Source: Claveliimonas stercoravium (GTDB lineage Bacteria; Bacillota; Clostridia; Lachnospirales; Lachnospiraceae). From it: a stretch of 9,920 bases of DNA. Under the pieces are notes generated by a model. That model did no database searches. It worked only from the letters and a program-made list of their open reading frames with translations, and was not told where the DNA came from. The translations under genes and the position numbers were made by a program. Shown in pieces: positions 1-5,955 of the stretch. Each line of letters begins with the position of its first letter. The first letter of the stretch is position 1. The stretch spans positions 1 through 9,920 of the forward strand of contig DWZW01000209.1 of NCBI GenBank assembly GCA_019117345.1, in the 5' to 3' direction.

Positions 1-1007
1 GAGAAATGAAGAAAGGTCTCTTCTCCATGATGAACTATTATCTGCCGCTTAAGGGCATCGCTTCCATGCATTGCTCCGCGAACACAGATATGAATGGCGA
101 GAACACAGCCATCTTCTTCGGACTTTCCGGAACAGGTAAGACAACACTTTCCACAGACCCGAAGAGACTTCTCATCGGTGACGACGAGCATGGCTGGGAC
201 GACAACGGTATCTTCAACTTTGAGGGCGGATGCTACGCAAAGGTTATCGACTTAGACAAAGAATCTGAGCCGGATATTTACAATGCGATTAAGAGAAATG
301 CTCTTCTTGAGAATGTAACTCTGGATGAGAACGGAAAGATTGACTTCAAAGATAAGAGTGTGACAGAGAATACCCGCGTATCCTACCCGATCGACCACAT
401 TGAAAAGATCGTGCGTCCGGTATCCGCAGCGCCGGCAGCGAAGAACGTAATCTTCCTGTCAGCAGACGCATTCGGCGTACTTCCGCCGGTATCCGTACTG
501 ACGCCGGAACAGACAGAGTACTATTTTCTGTCTGGTTTTACAGCTAAGCTTGCAGGAACAGAACGCGGCATCACAGAGCCGACACCGACATTTTCCGCAT
601 GCTTCGGACAGGCGTTCCTTGAGCTTCATCCGACAAAATATGCTGAGGAGCTCGTCAAGAGAATGAAAGCGAGCGGTGCAAAGGCATACCTTGTAAATAC
701 AGGATGGAACGGAACAGGAAAACGTATCTCCATCAAGGATACACGCGGCATCATTGACGCTATCCTGGACGGCTCTATCCTGACAGCGCCCACAAAGAAG
801 ATCCCTTACTTCAACTTTGAGGTTCCGACAGAGCTTCCGGGAGTAGACCCTGCCATCCTGGATCCCCGCGACACATACGCTGACGCTTCCGAGTGGGATG
901 CAAAGGCAAAGGACCTGGCGCAGAGATTTATCAAGAACTTCAAGAAATACGAGAGCAACGAGCTTGGAAAGGCTCTTGTTGCAGCTGGTCCTCAGATCGA
1001 AGAGTAA
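1..1007 (+). CDS. pckA: Phosphoenolpyruvate carboxykinase (ATP), 3' part; 5' end lies outside the window
   Basis: The enzyme interconverts oxaloacetate plus ATP with PEP, CO2 and ADP in the cytosol, a gluconeogenic or, in gut anaerobes, often CO2-fixing step. The reading frame is open to the left edge: codon 3-5 is Glu, giving the family motif GEMKKG-like 'EMKKG', so the ATG at 6 is an internal Met. Counting from that Met, the sequence shows the metal-site Lys (K2/K3), His in 'SMHCSAN' (H22), the P-loop GLSGTGKT (39-46) and the acidic kinase-2 motif LIGDDEHGWDD (57-66). Further on come 'ENTRVSYP', 'GTERGITEPTPTFSACFG' and 'NTGWNGTGKRISI'. The C-terminus ends in the usual 'LVAAGPQ' plus a few residues. 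About 333 residues are present, against about 530-540 for the family, so roughly the N-terminal 200 are missing. The part seen is intact, with no frameshift. Transcription ends at the hairpin at 1025-1052. Confidence 0.97.
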   Translation, partial: EMKKGLFSMMNYYLPLKGIASMHCSANTDMNGENTAIFFGLSGTGKTTLSTDPKRLLIGDDEHGWDDNGIFNFEGGCYAKVIDLDKESEPDIYNAIKRNALLENVTLDENGKIDFKDKSVTENTRVSYPIDHIEKIVRPVSAAPAAKNVIFLSADAFGVLPPVSVLTPEQTEYYFLSGFTAKLAGTERGITEPTPTFSACFGQAFLELHPTKYAEELVKRMKASGAKAYLVNTGWNGTGKRISIKDTRGIIDAILDGSILTAPTKKIPYFNFEVPTELPGVDPAILDPRDTYADASEWDAKAKDLAQRFIKNFKKYESNELGKALVAAGPQIEE

Positions 1008-1024
1008 TCAGAAATGTAAATATG

Positions 1025-1052
1025 ACTCCCCGGTTTATGCCGGGGAGTTTTT
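1025..1052 (+). terminator. Rho-independent terminator of pckA
   Basis: A perfect 9-bp stem, ACTCCCCGG (1025-1033) with CCGGGGAGT (1040-1048), encloses a 6-nt loop and runs directly into TTTTT (1048-1052). It lies 17 nt after the pckA stop codon. Confidence 0.93.
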
Positions 1053-1198
1053 CACTTTGTGCATCTGCCGGCGGTCGGTCCTTTCCTGTTACCGGAATGG
1101 AAACACGGAAAAACCAGAGCGGTGCTGTCCACAGGGCTGCCGATGCTGTATAGTGGAGGCAGAAAGAAACAGCCGGAGAGGCAAGGAGGAGAGGACGG

Positions 1199-1654
1199 AT
1201 GATGGCGTTAGGAGATAATATCAGAAGGCTCCGGGAGGAGAGAGGGATGACACAGCAGCAGATGGCGGATAAGCTGTACGTGTCCAGGCAGACTGTGTGC
1301 CGCTGGGAGAACGGCTCCAGATGCCCGGACCTGATCACGGCGAAGAAGATTGCCACGGAGTTCGGGGTGAGCCTGGACGCGCTCATATCCGATGACGATA
1401 TGGAGGACCTGGAACGGATCTCCGGGGCGGGCAAGTTCATAAAATACAAGAGAAAAGTGAAGCTTCAGGAATACCAGAGGAAGATACTGGAATTTCTCCA
1501 GGTGCTGGGAGGCGTGTACCTGTCCATCTCTCTTATCCTGCGGGTCCGCTTTGACATGCGGATGCCTGTCTGGAGCGTCGTGCTGGGCGTGTGTCTGGTG
1601 GCGGGGGCCTTTGCCCTGAACCGCAGGCTGGTGAGGCGGATGGAGGACCTGTGA
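1199..1654 (+). CDS. XRE-family (Cro/C1-type HTH) regulator with C-terminal two-helix membrane hairpin
   Basis: This is a small DNA-binding regulator of 151 aa. Residues 4-64 form a typical XRE helix-turn-helix: 'LGDNIRRLREERGMTQQQMA', then 'LYVSRQTVCRWENGSRCPD' with the recognition helix at about 29-38, then 'FGVSLDALI'. An acidic and basic linker (about 65-95) leads to two hydrophobic stretches, about 96-115 and 122-141, so the protein is probably held at the membrane with its HTH in the cytosol. AAGGAGG (1183-1189) stands 9 nt before the ATG at 1199; a second ATG at 1202 would remove only one residue. A TATAGT (1149-1154) lies in the upstream gap but without a convincing -35. No terminator follows, so readthrough into the next unit is possible, though that unit has its own promoter. 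Target genes and signal are unknown; autoregulation or control of the neighbouring transport module is only a guess from proximity. Confidence 0.9.
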   Translation: MMALGDNIRRLREERGMTQQQMADKLYVSRQTVCRWENGSRCPDLITAKKIATEFGVSLDALISDDDMEDLERISGAGKFIKYKRKVKLQEYQRKILEFLQVLGGVYLSISLILRVRFDMRMPVWSVVLGVCLVAGAFALNRRLVRRMEDL

Positions 1655-1690
1655 GCAGTTGGCGGGTTGAATGGAAAGAGAGGGAAACGG

Positions 1691-1719
1691 TTGTCCCGGC
1701 GGACCGCATGGAGTATACT
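1691..1719 (+). promoter_or_regulatory. Sigma-A type promoter of the VOC/response-regulator unit, with a palindrome over the -10
   Basis: TTGTCC (1691-1696), a 17-nt spacer and TATACT (1714-1719) fit a housekeeping promoter. The -10 sits inside the perfect 10-bp palindrome GAGTATACTC (1711-1720). The predicted start near 1726 gives a leader of about 25 nt before the ATG at 1752. Confidence 0.7.
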
Positions 1720-1751
1720 CTTTCTATGAGAAGACGAAAAGGAGGCTGTAT

Positions 1752-2138
1752 ATGCGGTTGAAAAATGTACTCATCACAGTGCAGGACACGAAGCGGGCTA
1801 AAACGTTTTATAAAGACCTGTTTGGTCTGGATGTGATACTGGACGGGGATGCGAATGTGATGCTGACGGAAGGGCTCGTGCTCCAGGACCGAAAGGTGTG
1901 GGAGGACAGCCTGGGAGAGAAGGCGGCGTCTTACAGCAGTGCCTCGGAGCTTTATTTTGAGGAGACGGACCTGGAGGGCTTTGCCGGAAAGCTGCAGGCA
2001 TACGAAGAGGTGATCCGGTACACAGACAGGCTGCGGGAGCTGCCGGGAGGACAGAAAATGCTCCGGTTCTATGATCCCGACGGCAATCTGATCGAAGTGC
2101 GGACGCCGGCCGGAATATCTGCGGAAAAGGAGACGTAA
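1752..2138 (+). CDS. VOC (glyoxalase/bleomycin-resistance) fold protein
   Basis: This is a 128-aa single-domain protein of the vicinal oxygen chelate superfamily. The beta-alpha-beta-beta-beta pattern is visible: 'LKNVLITVQDTKRAKTFYKD' (3-22) and 'LFGLDVIL' at the N-terminal half, then 'SELYFEETDLEGFAGKL' (65-81) and the closing 'MLRFYDPDGNLIEVRTP' (103-119). E115 in 'NLIEV' is in the usual metal-ligand position. The first strand has no His where metal-dependent glyoxalases usually carry one, so metal binding or catalysis is uncertain and a drug- or ligand-binding role is equally likely. The start at 1752 is chosen because AAGGAGG (1739-1745) lies 6 nt upstream. An earlier in-frame ATG at 1671 would precede the promoter and add non-family sequence. 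The stop is 3 nt before the response-regulator ATG, so the two are almost certainly translated from one mRNA. Substrate unknown. Confidence 0.88.
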   Translation: MRLKNVLITVQDTKRAKTFYKDLFGLDVILDGDANVMLTEGLVLQDRKVWEDSLGEKAASYSSASELYFEETDLEGFAGKLQAYEEVIRYTDRLRELPGGQKMLRFYDPDGNLIEVRTPAGISAEKET

Positions 2139-2141
2139 GAG

Positions 2142-2828
2142 ATGAGTCTGATCGCAGTGATTGACGACGATGAATATATAGGCGATATGCTGAAGAGGGC
2201 GCTTGTGAGTGAGGGCTACCAGGTGGTGCGGGCTTACTCGGGAACAGAGGCCCTTCTTCTCTTTGAAAAAAACAGGCCGGATCTGGTGCTGCTGAATCTG
2301 ATGATGCCCGGGCTTGCCGGGGAGGAAGTGCTGAAAAGGATCGAGGGGATTCCGGTGATCGTAGTCAGCGCCAGGGCGGATGTGGAAGACAAGGTGGAGC
2401 TTCTCCTTGGAGGTGCGGTGGACTATGTGACTAAGCCTTTTGATATAAGGGAGCTCCTGGCCAGGATCGCGGTGCATCTGCGGCGGGCAAAGAAACAGGA
2501 CGGGGCGGAAGGCGGGCAGGCGCTGGTGTTCCGTGATCTCAAGATGGACACAGCAGCGTATCGTGTGTGGGCCGGGGAGGAGGAGCTGCATCTGACGCCC
2601 ACTGAGTTCGCCATTTTAAGGCAGCTTATGATGCACCCATCCCAGGTGATCACAAAGGCCAGGCTTCTGGATGCCATCAGCATGGACACGCCGGACTGTA
2701 CGGAAGGGTCTCTCAAGATCCATATCAGTCATCTCAGACGGAAATTAAAGAGAGATACGGACAGGGATTATATAGAGGCAGTGTGGGGGATCGGATTTAA
2801 GATGCATAAGGAACAGGAGGGATGTTAA
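2142..2828 (+). CDS. OmpR/PhoB-family response regulator with Asn in place of the phospho-acceptor Asp
   Basis: This is a 228-aa two-domain regulator. The receiver (about 1-118) shows the acidic pocket D8/D9 in 'AVIDDD', the switch Ser S76 in 'PVIVVSARAD' and the conserved Lys K98 in 'YVTKPFD'. The phospho-acceptor motif, normally LLDLMLPG, reads LLNLMMPG: N52, codon AAT. The winged-helix output domain (about 125-225) has 'LHLTPTEFAILRQLMMHP', the recognition helix region 'EGSLKIHISHLRRKLKRD' and the wing 'VWGIGFKM'. The ribosome binding site AAGGAG (2127-2132) lies within the end of the VOC gene, 9 nt before the ATG, suggesting translational coupling. The family normally controls an adjacent transporter with a partner kinase; here the ABC genes follow and the kinase is the last gene of the module. 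Classical phosphorylation at N52 should not be possible, so the protein may act constitutively, through dimerisation or by another ligand. The repeats at 2835-2864 are its likely target. Confidence 0.95.
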   Translation: MSLIAVIDDDEYIGDMLKRALVSEGYQVVRAYSGTEALLLFEKNRPDLVLLNLMMPGLAGEEVLKRIEGIPVIVVSARADVEDKVELLLGGAVDYVTKPFDIRELLARIAVHLRRAKKQDGAEGGQALVFRDLKMDTAAYRVWAGEEELHLTPTEFAILRQLMMHPSQVITKARLLDAISMDTPDCTEGSLKIHISHLRRKLKRDTDRDYIEAVWGIGFKMHKEQEGC

Positions 2829-2834
2829 CTGTTT

Positions 2835-2864
2835 CTTTACCTTTTCCTTAACCGGAAACTTACC
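2835..2864 (+). promoter_or_regulatory. Candidate operator: three CTTWACC-like direct repeats at 12-bp period
   Basis: CTTTACC (2835-2841), CTTAACC (2847-2853) and CTTACC (2859-2864) start exactly 12 bp apart on the same strand. They end 10 bp before the -10 of the transporter promoter and so cover its -35 region. OmpR/PhoB-type regulators bind tandem direct repeats with about one helical turn of spacing in this position. That the upstream regulator binds here is inference. Confidence 0.55.
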
Positions 2865-2871
2865 GGCCCTG

Positions 2872-2880
2872 TGCTATCAT
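2872..2880 (+). promoter_or_regulatory. Extended -10 promoter of the ABC transporter unit
   Basis: TGC-TATCAT (2872-2880) is an extended -10 element. No recognisable -35 lies 17 bp upstream; that region is occupied by the CTTWACC repeats, which suits an activator-dependent promoter. The predicted start near 2887 would place a short GAAA-loop hairpin (2889-2902) at the 5' end of the mRNA. Confidence 0.5.
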
Positions 2881-2933
2881 AGTTTCAGAGCTCGAAAGAG
2901 CTGTCAGATGAAAGAACACAGGGAGGTATTTTC

Positions 2934-3848
2934 ATGGAATATGTACTGACAACAGAAGGTCTGACCAAGCAGTACCGGAATTTCAAGGCTCTTGGCGGAC
3001 TGTCCATGCATGTGGAAAAAGGAGCCATCTATGGATTTGTAGGAAGAAACGGCGCCGGAAAGACCACGCTGATCCGCCTGATCTGCGGGCTGCAGACGCC
3101 GACTTCCGGAACCTACACTCTGTATGGGAAGAAAAATACAGAAGGAAGCCTGTCCCGGGAGAGGCGGCGGATGGGGGCTGTGGTGGAGACTCCGTCCATC
3201 TACGGCAGCATGACGGCGGAGGAGAATCTGAAGCAGCAGTACCGGGTGCTGGGACGACCGTCCTTTGACGGGATCCGGGAACTTCTGGAACTGGTAGGAC
3301 TGGCAGACACAGGGAAGAAAAAGGTGAAAAATTTTTCCCTTGGCATGAAGCAGAGACTTGGCATTGCCGTTGCCCTTTCTGGGGATCCGGATTTCCTTGT
3401 GCTGGATGAGCCGGTGAACGGCCTGGATCCCCAGGGGATCATAGAGATCCGTGAGCTGATTTTAAAACTGAACCGGGAGAAGAAGATCACGTTCCTTATC
3501 TCCAGTCATATTCTGGACGAACTGTCCAGGCTGGCCACCCACTACGGCTTTATCGACAGAGGACACATGGTCCGGGAAGTGAGTGCAAAGGAGCTGGAGG
3601 AGACCTGCCGGAAATGTACCCATGTACAGGTGTCGGATATCCATGCCCTTGTCCGGGTGCTGGAGCAGAAAAAGATGGAGTACAAGGTCACATCTGACAC
3701 GGAGGCTGACGTGTTTGGCAGGTGGGATGTGACAGAGATGGTGCTGGCGCTGGAAGCAGAGGGCTGCAGGGTTCTTGGCATGACGGAGAGGGATGAGAGT
3801 CTTGAAAGCTACTACATCAATCTGATGGGAGGTGAGAGCCATGCGTAA
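2934..3848 (+). CDS. ABC transporter ATP-binding protein (BcrA-like antimicrobial-peptide/antibiotic export type)
   Basis: This 304-aa cytosolic ATPase would power the permease encoded next to it. The ATPase core (about 4-215) shows Walker A GRNGAGKTT (37-45), signature SLGMKQ (135-140), Walker B FLVLDEP (154-160) with catalytic E159, D-loop 'GLDPQG' and the H-loop His H192 in 'ISSHILDEL'. The usual Q-loop Gln is replaced by Glu in 'VVETPSIYGSMTAEENL', which from memory is common in the bacitracin-resistance BcrA-like branch. About 90 further residues form the accessory C-terminal region typical of this branch. GGGAGGT (2921-2927) stands 6 nt before the ATG. The stop codon overlaps the start of the permease gene by 8 nt. 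With a regulator upstream and a kinase downstream, export of or protection from a membrane-active compound is the likely role; the substrate cannot be read from sequence. Confidence 0.95.
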   Translation: MEYVLTTEGLTKQYRNFKALGGLSMHVEKGAIYGFVGRNGAGKTTLIRLICGLQTPTSGTYTLYGKKNTEGSLSRERRRMGAVVETPSIYGSMTAEENLKQQYRVLGRPSFDGIRELLELVGLADTGKKKVKNFSLGMKQRLGIAVALSGDPDFLVLDEPVNGLDPQGIIEIRELILKLNREKKITFLISSHILDELSRLATHYGFIDRGHMVREVSAKELEETCRKCTHVQVSDIHALVRVLEQKKMEYKVTSDTEADVFGRWDVTEMVLALEAEGCRVLGMTERDESLESYYINLMGGESHA

Positions 3849-4674
3849 GCTTCTGCATGCAGATTTTGCAAGGCTATGGAAAGACAAAGCTCTCTGGCTG
3901 GCTATGGCTGTGGCAGCGCTCTTCGGTGTGATCATCTGTCTGTCGCAGTATAATGCCATGGTAAACTATGATGTGGATATGTCAGAGGAGCTGCCCAGAC
4001 TGTATATGAATTCTTACTTAATGCTCTGTATCGCCCTGGCGGCGTTCACAAATCTGTTTCTTGGAACAGAATATAGTGACGGTACCATCCGGAACAAGCT
4101 GGTGACAGGGTGCTCAAGAAGCAGCATCTATCTGTCCGGCTATATAACCTGTGTGGTGGGAGGACTTCTGATGCAGGCAGCCTTTATGCTGGTAGTCACG
4201 GTTATGGGAGTGCCCATGTTCGGATTTAAAACAGAATTCCTCAGACCTGTCGGGACCTACACCCTGGTGGGCATGCTTCTGATCTGCTGTGAGATCGCCA
4301 TCTACACCATGGTTTCCATGCTCTGCCAGAATAAGGCTGCGGTGGCTGTGCTCTGCCAGGTGGTGACCTTTGCATTGATCATGTACGGCTCCTGGCTGAT
4401 GAGCGCTCTCTCCGCGCCGGAATTTTATGATGTCGCCACGAAAGCGGCGGACGGGAGCATTATCATGGAGACAGTCCGCAATGAGAGCTATCTGACAGGA
4501 CACAAGAGACAGATCTATGAGTTCCTGACTGATTTTATCCCCATGGCCCAGGGGTATACGATCGCAGGCCTTGACTCGGCTCATCCTGCACTTTTAGGTC
4601 TGTACTCTGTGATCATCGGAGGCCTCAGTACAGTAGCCGGTCTGCTGGGATTTAGAAAAAAAGATCTGAAATAG
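3841..4674 (+). CDS. ABC-2 type permease subunit
   Basis: This is a 277-aa integral membrane protein and the partner of the preceding ATPase. Six hydrophobic segments are visible, at about 18-35, 57-75, 103-124, 137-160, 166-190 and 250-270. The largest extra-membrane loop lies between segments five and six. 'FLGTEYSDGTIRNKLVTG' after the second segment is the usual cytosolic motif of this permease type, probably contacting the ATPase. It ends in 'LGFRKKDLK', a positively charged tail typical of the cytosolic C-terminus. The ATG at 3841 is preferred to an in-frame GTG at 3832, because GGGAGG (3827-3832) is 8 nt upstream of the ATG and overlaps the GTG. The gene overlaps the ATPase stop by 8 nt, indicating coupled translation. 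Only one permease gene is present, so the transporter probably has two identical membrane subunits. Substrate unknown. Confidence 0.92.
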   Translation: MRKLLHADFARLWKDKALWLAMAVAALFGVIICLSQYNAMVNYDVDMSEELPRLYMNSYLMLCIALAAFTNLFLGTEYSDGTIRNKLVTGCSRSSIYLSGYITCVVGGLLMQAAFMLVVTVMGVPMFGFKTEFLRPVGTYTLVGMLLICCEIAIYTMVSMLCQNKAAVAVLCQVVTFALIMYGSWLMSALSAPEFYDVATKAADGSIIMETVRNESYLTGHKRQIYEFLTDFIPMAQGYTIAGLDSAHPALLGLYSVIIGGLSTVAGLLGFRKKDLK

Positions 4675-4713
4675 AAGACAGAACTGTCTGTTATAAGAAC
4701 CGGAGGAAAGCAT

Positions 4714-5628
4714 ATGTATCTGCCAGGCGTGGCCTGTATCCTTCTCCTGCTTGTCTGCGGGGGAATGGGACTGAAGATTTATTTTATGAGAAAAGCGGCG
4801 GATGAGATCCGCCGTCAGTGCGCCCTGCGCCTTGAGGAGGACACCAATGTGGGCATTGATATCAGCAGCCGGGATGGGAAAATGCTGGCTCTGGCCGCGG
4901 ATCTTGACGGGCAGATGAAAAAACTGAGGAGAACCCGGCTTAAGTATGAAGAGGGAGATGCAGAGCTGAAGAGGGCAGTCACCAATATTTCCCACGACCT
5001 GCGCACGCCCCTCACAGCCTTAAGCGGATACATGCAGCTTCTGGAAAAGGAGGAAGTACCGCCCCGGGTGCGGGAGTATCTGGATATCATGGATGACCGG
5101 ATCCTGGCCATGACAAGGCTGACAGAGGAGCTGTTCCAGTATTCGGTCATTGTCTCTCCGGACAAAAGAAAGGAGAGGGAGGCGGTCTGTCTGGGGGATG
5201 TGCTGACGGAATCCATTGCCGGGTTTTACGGCGTTCTGGTGGAGAAGAAGATTACGCCACAGATCCATATCCCGGAGGAGAAGGTAGTTGTCCTTGCCAG
5301 CCGCGACGCACTTTCCCGTGTCTTTGGAAATATCATCAGCAATGCTGTGAAATACAGTGACGGCGATCTTCGGATCACTCTGTACCCGGAGGGGCGGGTG
5401 ACCTTTGCAAACCATGCCGGATGTCTGGACGAGGTGGAGGCGGCAAAACTGTTTGAACGGTTTTACACAGTGGAGAGCGGCAGAGAGAGCACGGGCCTGG
5501 GACTTTCCATCGCCCGCACCCTGACGGAGCAGATGGGAGGATCTATAGGGGCTTACAGGGAAGACGGAGAATTTGTGATCTGGGTCTCCTTTTTACAGGC
5601 GGAGGAGAGAAAAGGAAAATCTGTGTAA
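4714..5628 (+). CDS. Sensor histidine kinase, short, with a single N-terminal membrane segment
   Basis: This is a 304-aa kinase. One hydrophobic segment (about 4-24) is followed by a charged linker without a recognisable sensor domain, so the stimulus is probably sensed in the membrane or through the transporter. The dimerisation domain carries the H-box 'NISHDLRTPLTAL' with H94. The ATPase domain shows the N-box 'VFGNIISNAVKYS' (N206, N210), an F-box-like 'LFERFY' (247-251) and the G2 box 'STGLGLSIA' (259-267). The G1 region reads 'VTFANHAG' instead of a DxGxG motif, a variation I recall from other small Firmicutes kinases beside ABC transporters. GGAGG (4702-4706) lies 7 nt before the ATG; the gap from the permease stop is 39 nt with no terminator or promoter, so it is co-transcribed with the transporter. 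The expected partner is the regulator at 2142-2828, but that protein lacks the acceptor Asp. No terminator follows the stop codon. Confidence 0.94.
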   Translation: MYLPGVACILLLLVCGGMGLKIYFMRKAADEIRRQCALRLEEDTNVGIDISSRDGKMLALAADLDGQMKKLRRTRLKYEEGDAELKRAVTNISHDLRTPLTALSGYMQLLEKEEVPPRVREYLDIMDDRILAMTRLTEELFQYSVIVSPDKRKEREAVCLGDVLTESIAGFYGVLVEKKITPQIHIPEEKVVVLASRDALSRVFGNIISNAVKYSDGDLRITLYPEGRVTFANHAGCLDEVEAAKLFERFYTVESGRESTGLGLSIARTLTEQMGGSIGAYREDGEFVIWVSFLQAEERKGKSV

Positions 5629-5659
5629 AGAGCAGGTAAATACAGGAAGTATATTATGG

Positions 5660-5688
5660 TTGAAAAGATGGAGACAATAGAGTATAAT
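5660..5688 (+). promoter_or_regulatory. Near-consensus sigma-A promoter of the 6S-like RNA
   Basis: TTGAAA (5660-5665), a 17-nt spacer and a perfect TATAAT (5683-5688) form the best housekeeping promoter of the window. It points to a start at about A5695, and no open reading frame follows, which fits a strongly expressed structural RNA. Confidence 0.9.
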
Positions 5689-5694
5689 GTCTTT

Positions 5695-5880
5695 AGGAAA
5701 CCTGGGATGCACGACAATTCCTGTAATTTTGAACCTACAAAACTTTAAACGGGACTCTTATTATCTCTGTAATATGTCAGGCCTCCGAACTTGCAGTGGA
5801 AGACAGAAAAACAGATGCGGACGCCCACCTGGCTGCGGCTAGGAGTCAAAATACAGGAACCGGCATTTTGGGGATGTACA
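5695..5880 (+). ncRNA. ssrS: 6S RNA (probable)
   Basis: 6S RNA binds the sigma-A RNA polymerase holoenzyme by imitating an open promoter. The length (about 185 nt), strong promoter and rod-like fold fit. Terminal stem: 5701-5710 pairs with 5863-5872 (10 pairs, four of them G-U). After a small internal loop, TTCCTGTA-a-TTTTG (5718-5731) pairs with CAAAATACAGGAA (5847-5859) as a 13-bp helix with one bulged A. An unpaired 5' stretch follows (5732-5752, 'AACCTACAAAACTTTAAACGG'-like, A/C-rich). GACTC (5753-5757) then pairs with GAGTC (5843-5847), and the apical arm includes GTCAGG (5776-5781) with CCTGGC (5828-5833). The unpaired stretch is at about nt 38-58 of the RNA, where product-RNA synthesis starts in known 6S RNAs. 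The region has no coding potential. Ends are estimated. I identify it from structure and partial memory of Firmicutes 6S sequences, not a model search; another structured RNA is possible. Confidence 0.72.
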
Positions 5881-5887
5881 AAAGATG

Positions 5888-5920
5888 AAAGGCAGCTGCG
5901 TATATGCAGCTGTCTTTTTT
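5888..5920 (+). terminator. Rho-independent terminator of the 6S-like RNA
   Basis: GGCAGCTGC (5891-5899) and GCAGCTGTC (5906-5914) form a 9-bp stem with one G-U pair around a 6-nt loop. Three A upstream can extend it, and TTTTTT (5915-5920) follows. It separates the RNA gene from the TTG start only 35 nt downstream. Confidence 0.92.
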
Positions 5921-5928
5921 CATACATT
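5900..5928 (+). promoter_or_regulatory. Possible sigma-E-type (sporulation) promoter overlapping the terminator
   Basis: CATACATT (5921-5928) resembles the sigma-E -10 CATACAAT, and GTATATG (5900-5906) partly matches the KMATATT -35 with a 14-nt spacing. It would start transcription around 5935, about 20 nt before the TTG of a SpoIID-type gene; spoIID of Bacillus is sigma-E controlled. The -35 match is imperfect and part of it lies in the terminator loop. Confidence 0.35.
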
Positions 5929-5955
5929 TAAGAAAAAGGCGGAAAAGGGACAGCT

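Noticed and set aside
1053..1198. Promoter or small gene between the pckA terminator and the XRE gene
   Set aside because: Apart from a TATAGT at 1149-1154 without a convincing -35, and the ribosome site at 1183, I see no supported element; short open frames here have no ribosome site.
1671..1751. Longer start for the VOC gene at ATG 1671
   Set aside because: It precedes the promoter at 1691-1719, has no Shine-Dalgarno sequence, and adds 27 residues unlike the family; the start at 1752 has AAGGAGG at 6 nt.
1533..2591. Long open frame on the minus strand (352 codons)
   Set aside because: It lies antisense to the VOC and regulator genes, which have clear families and ribosome sites. Its translation is rich in His, Arg, Pro and Leu without any recognisable domain, as expected for the complement of GC-rich coding DNA.
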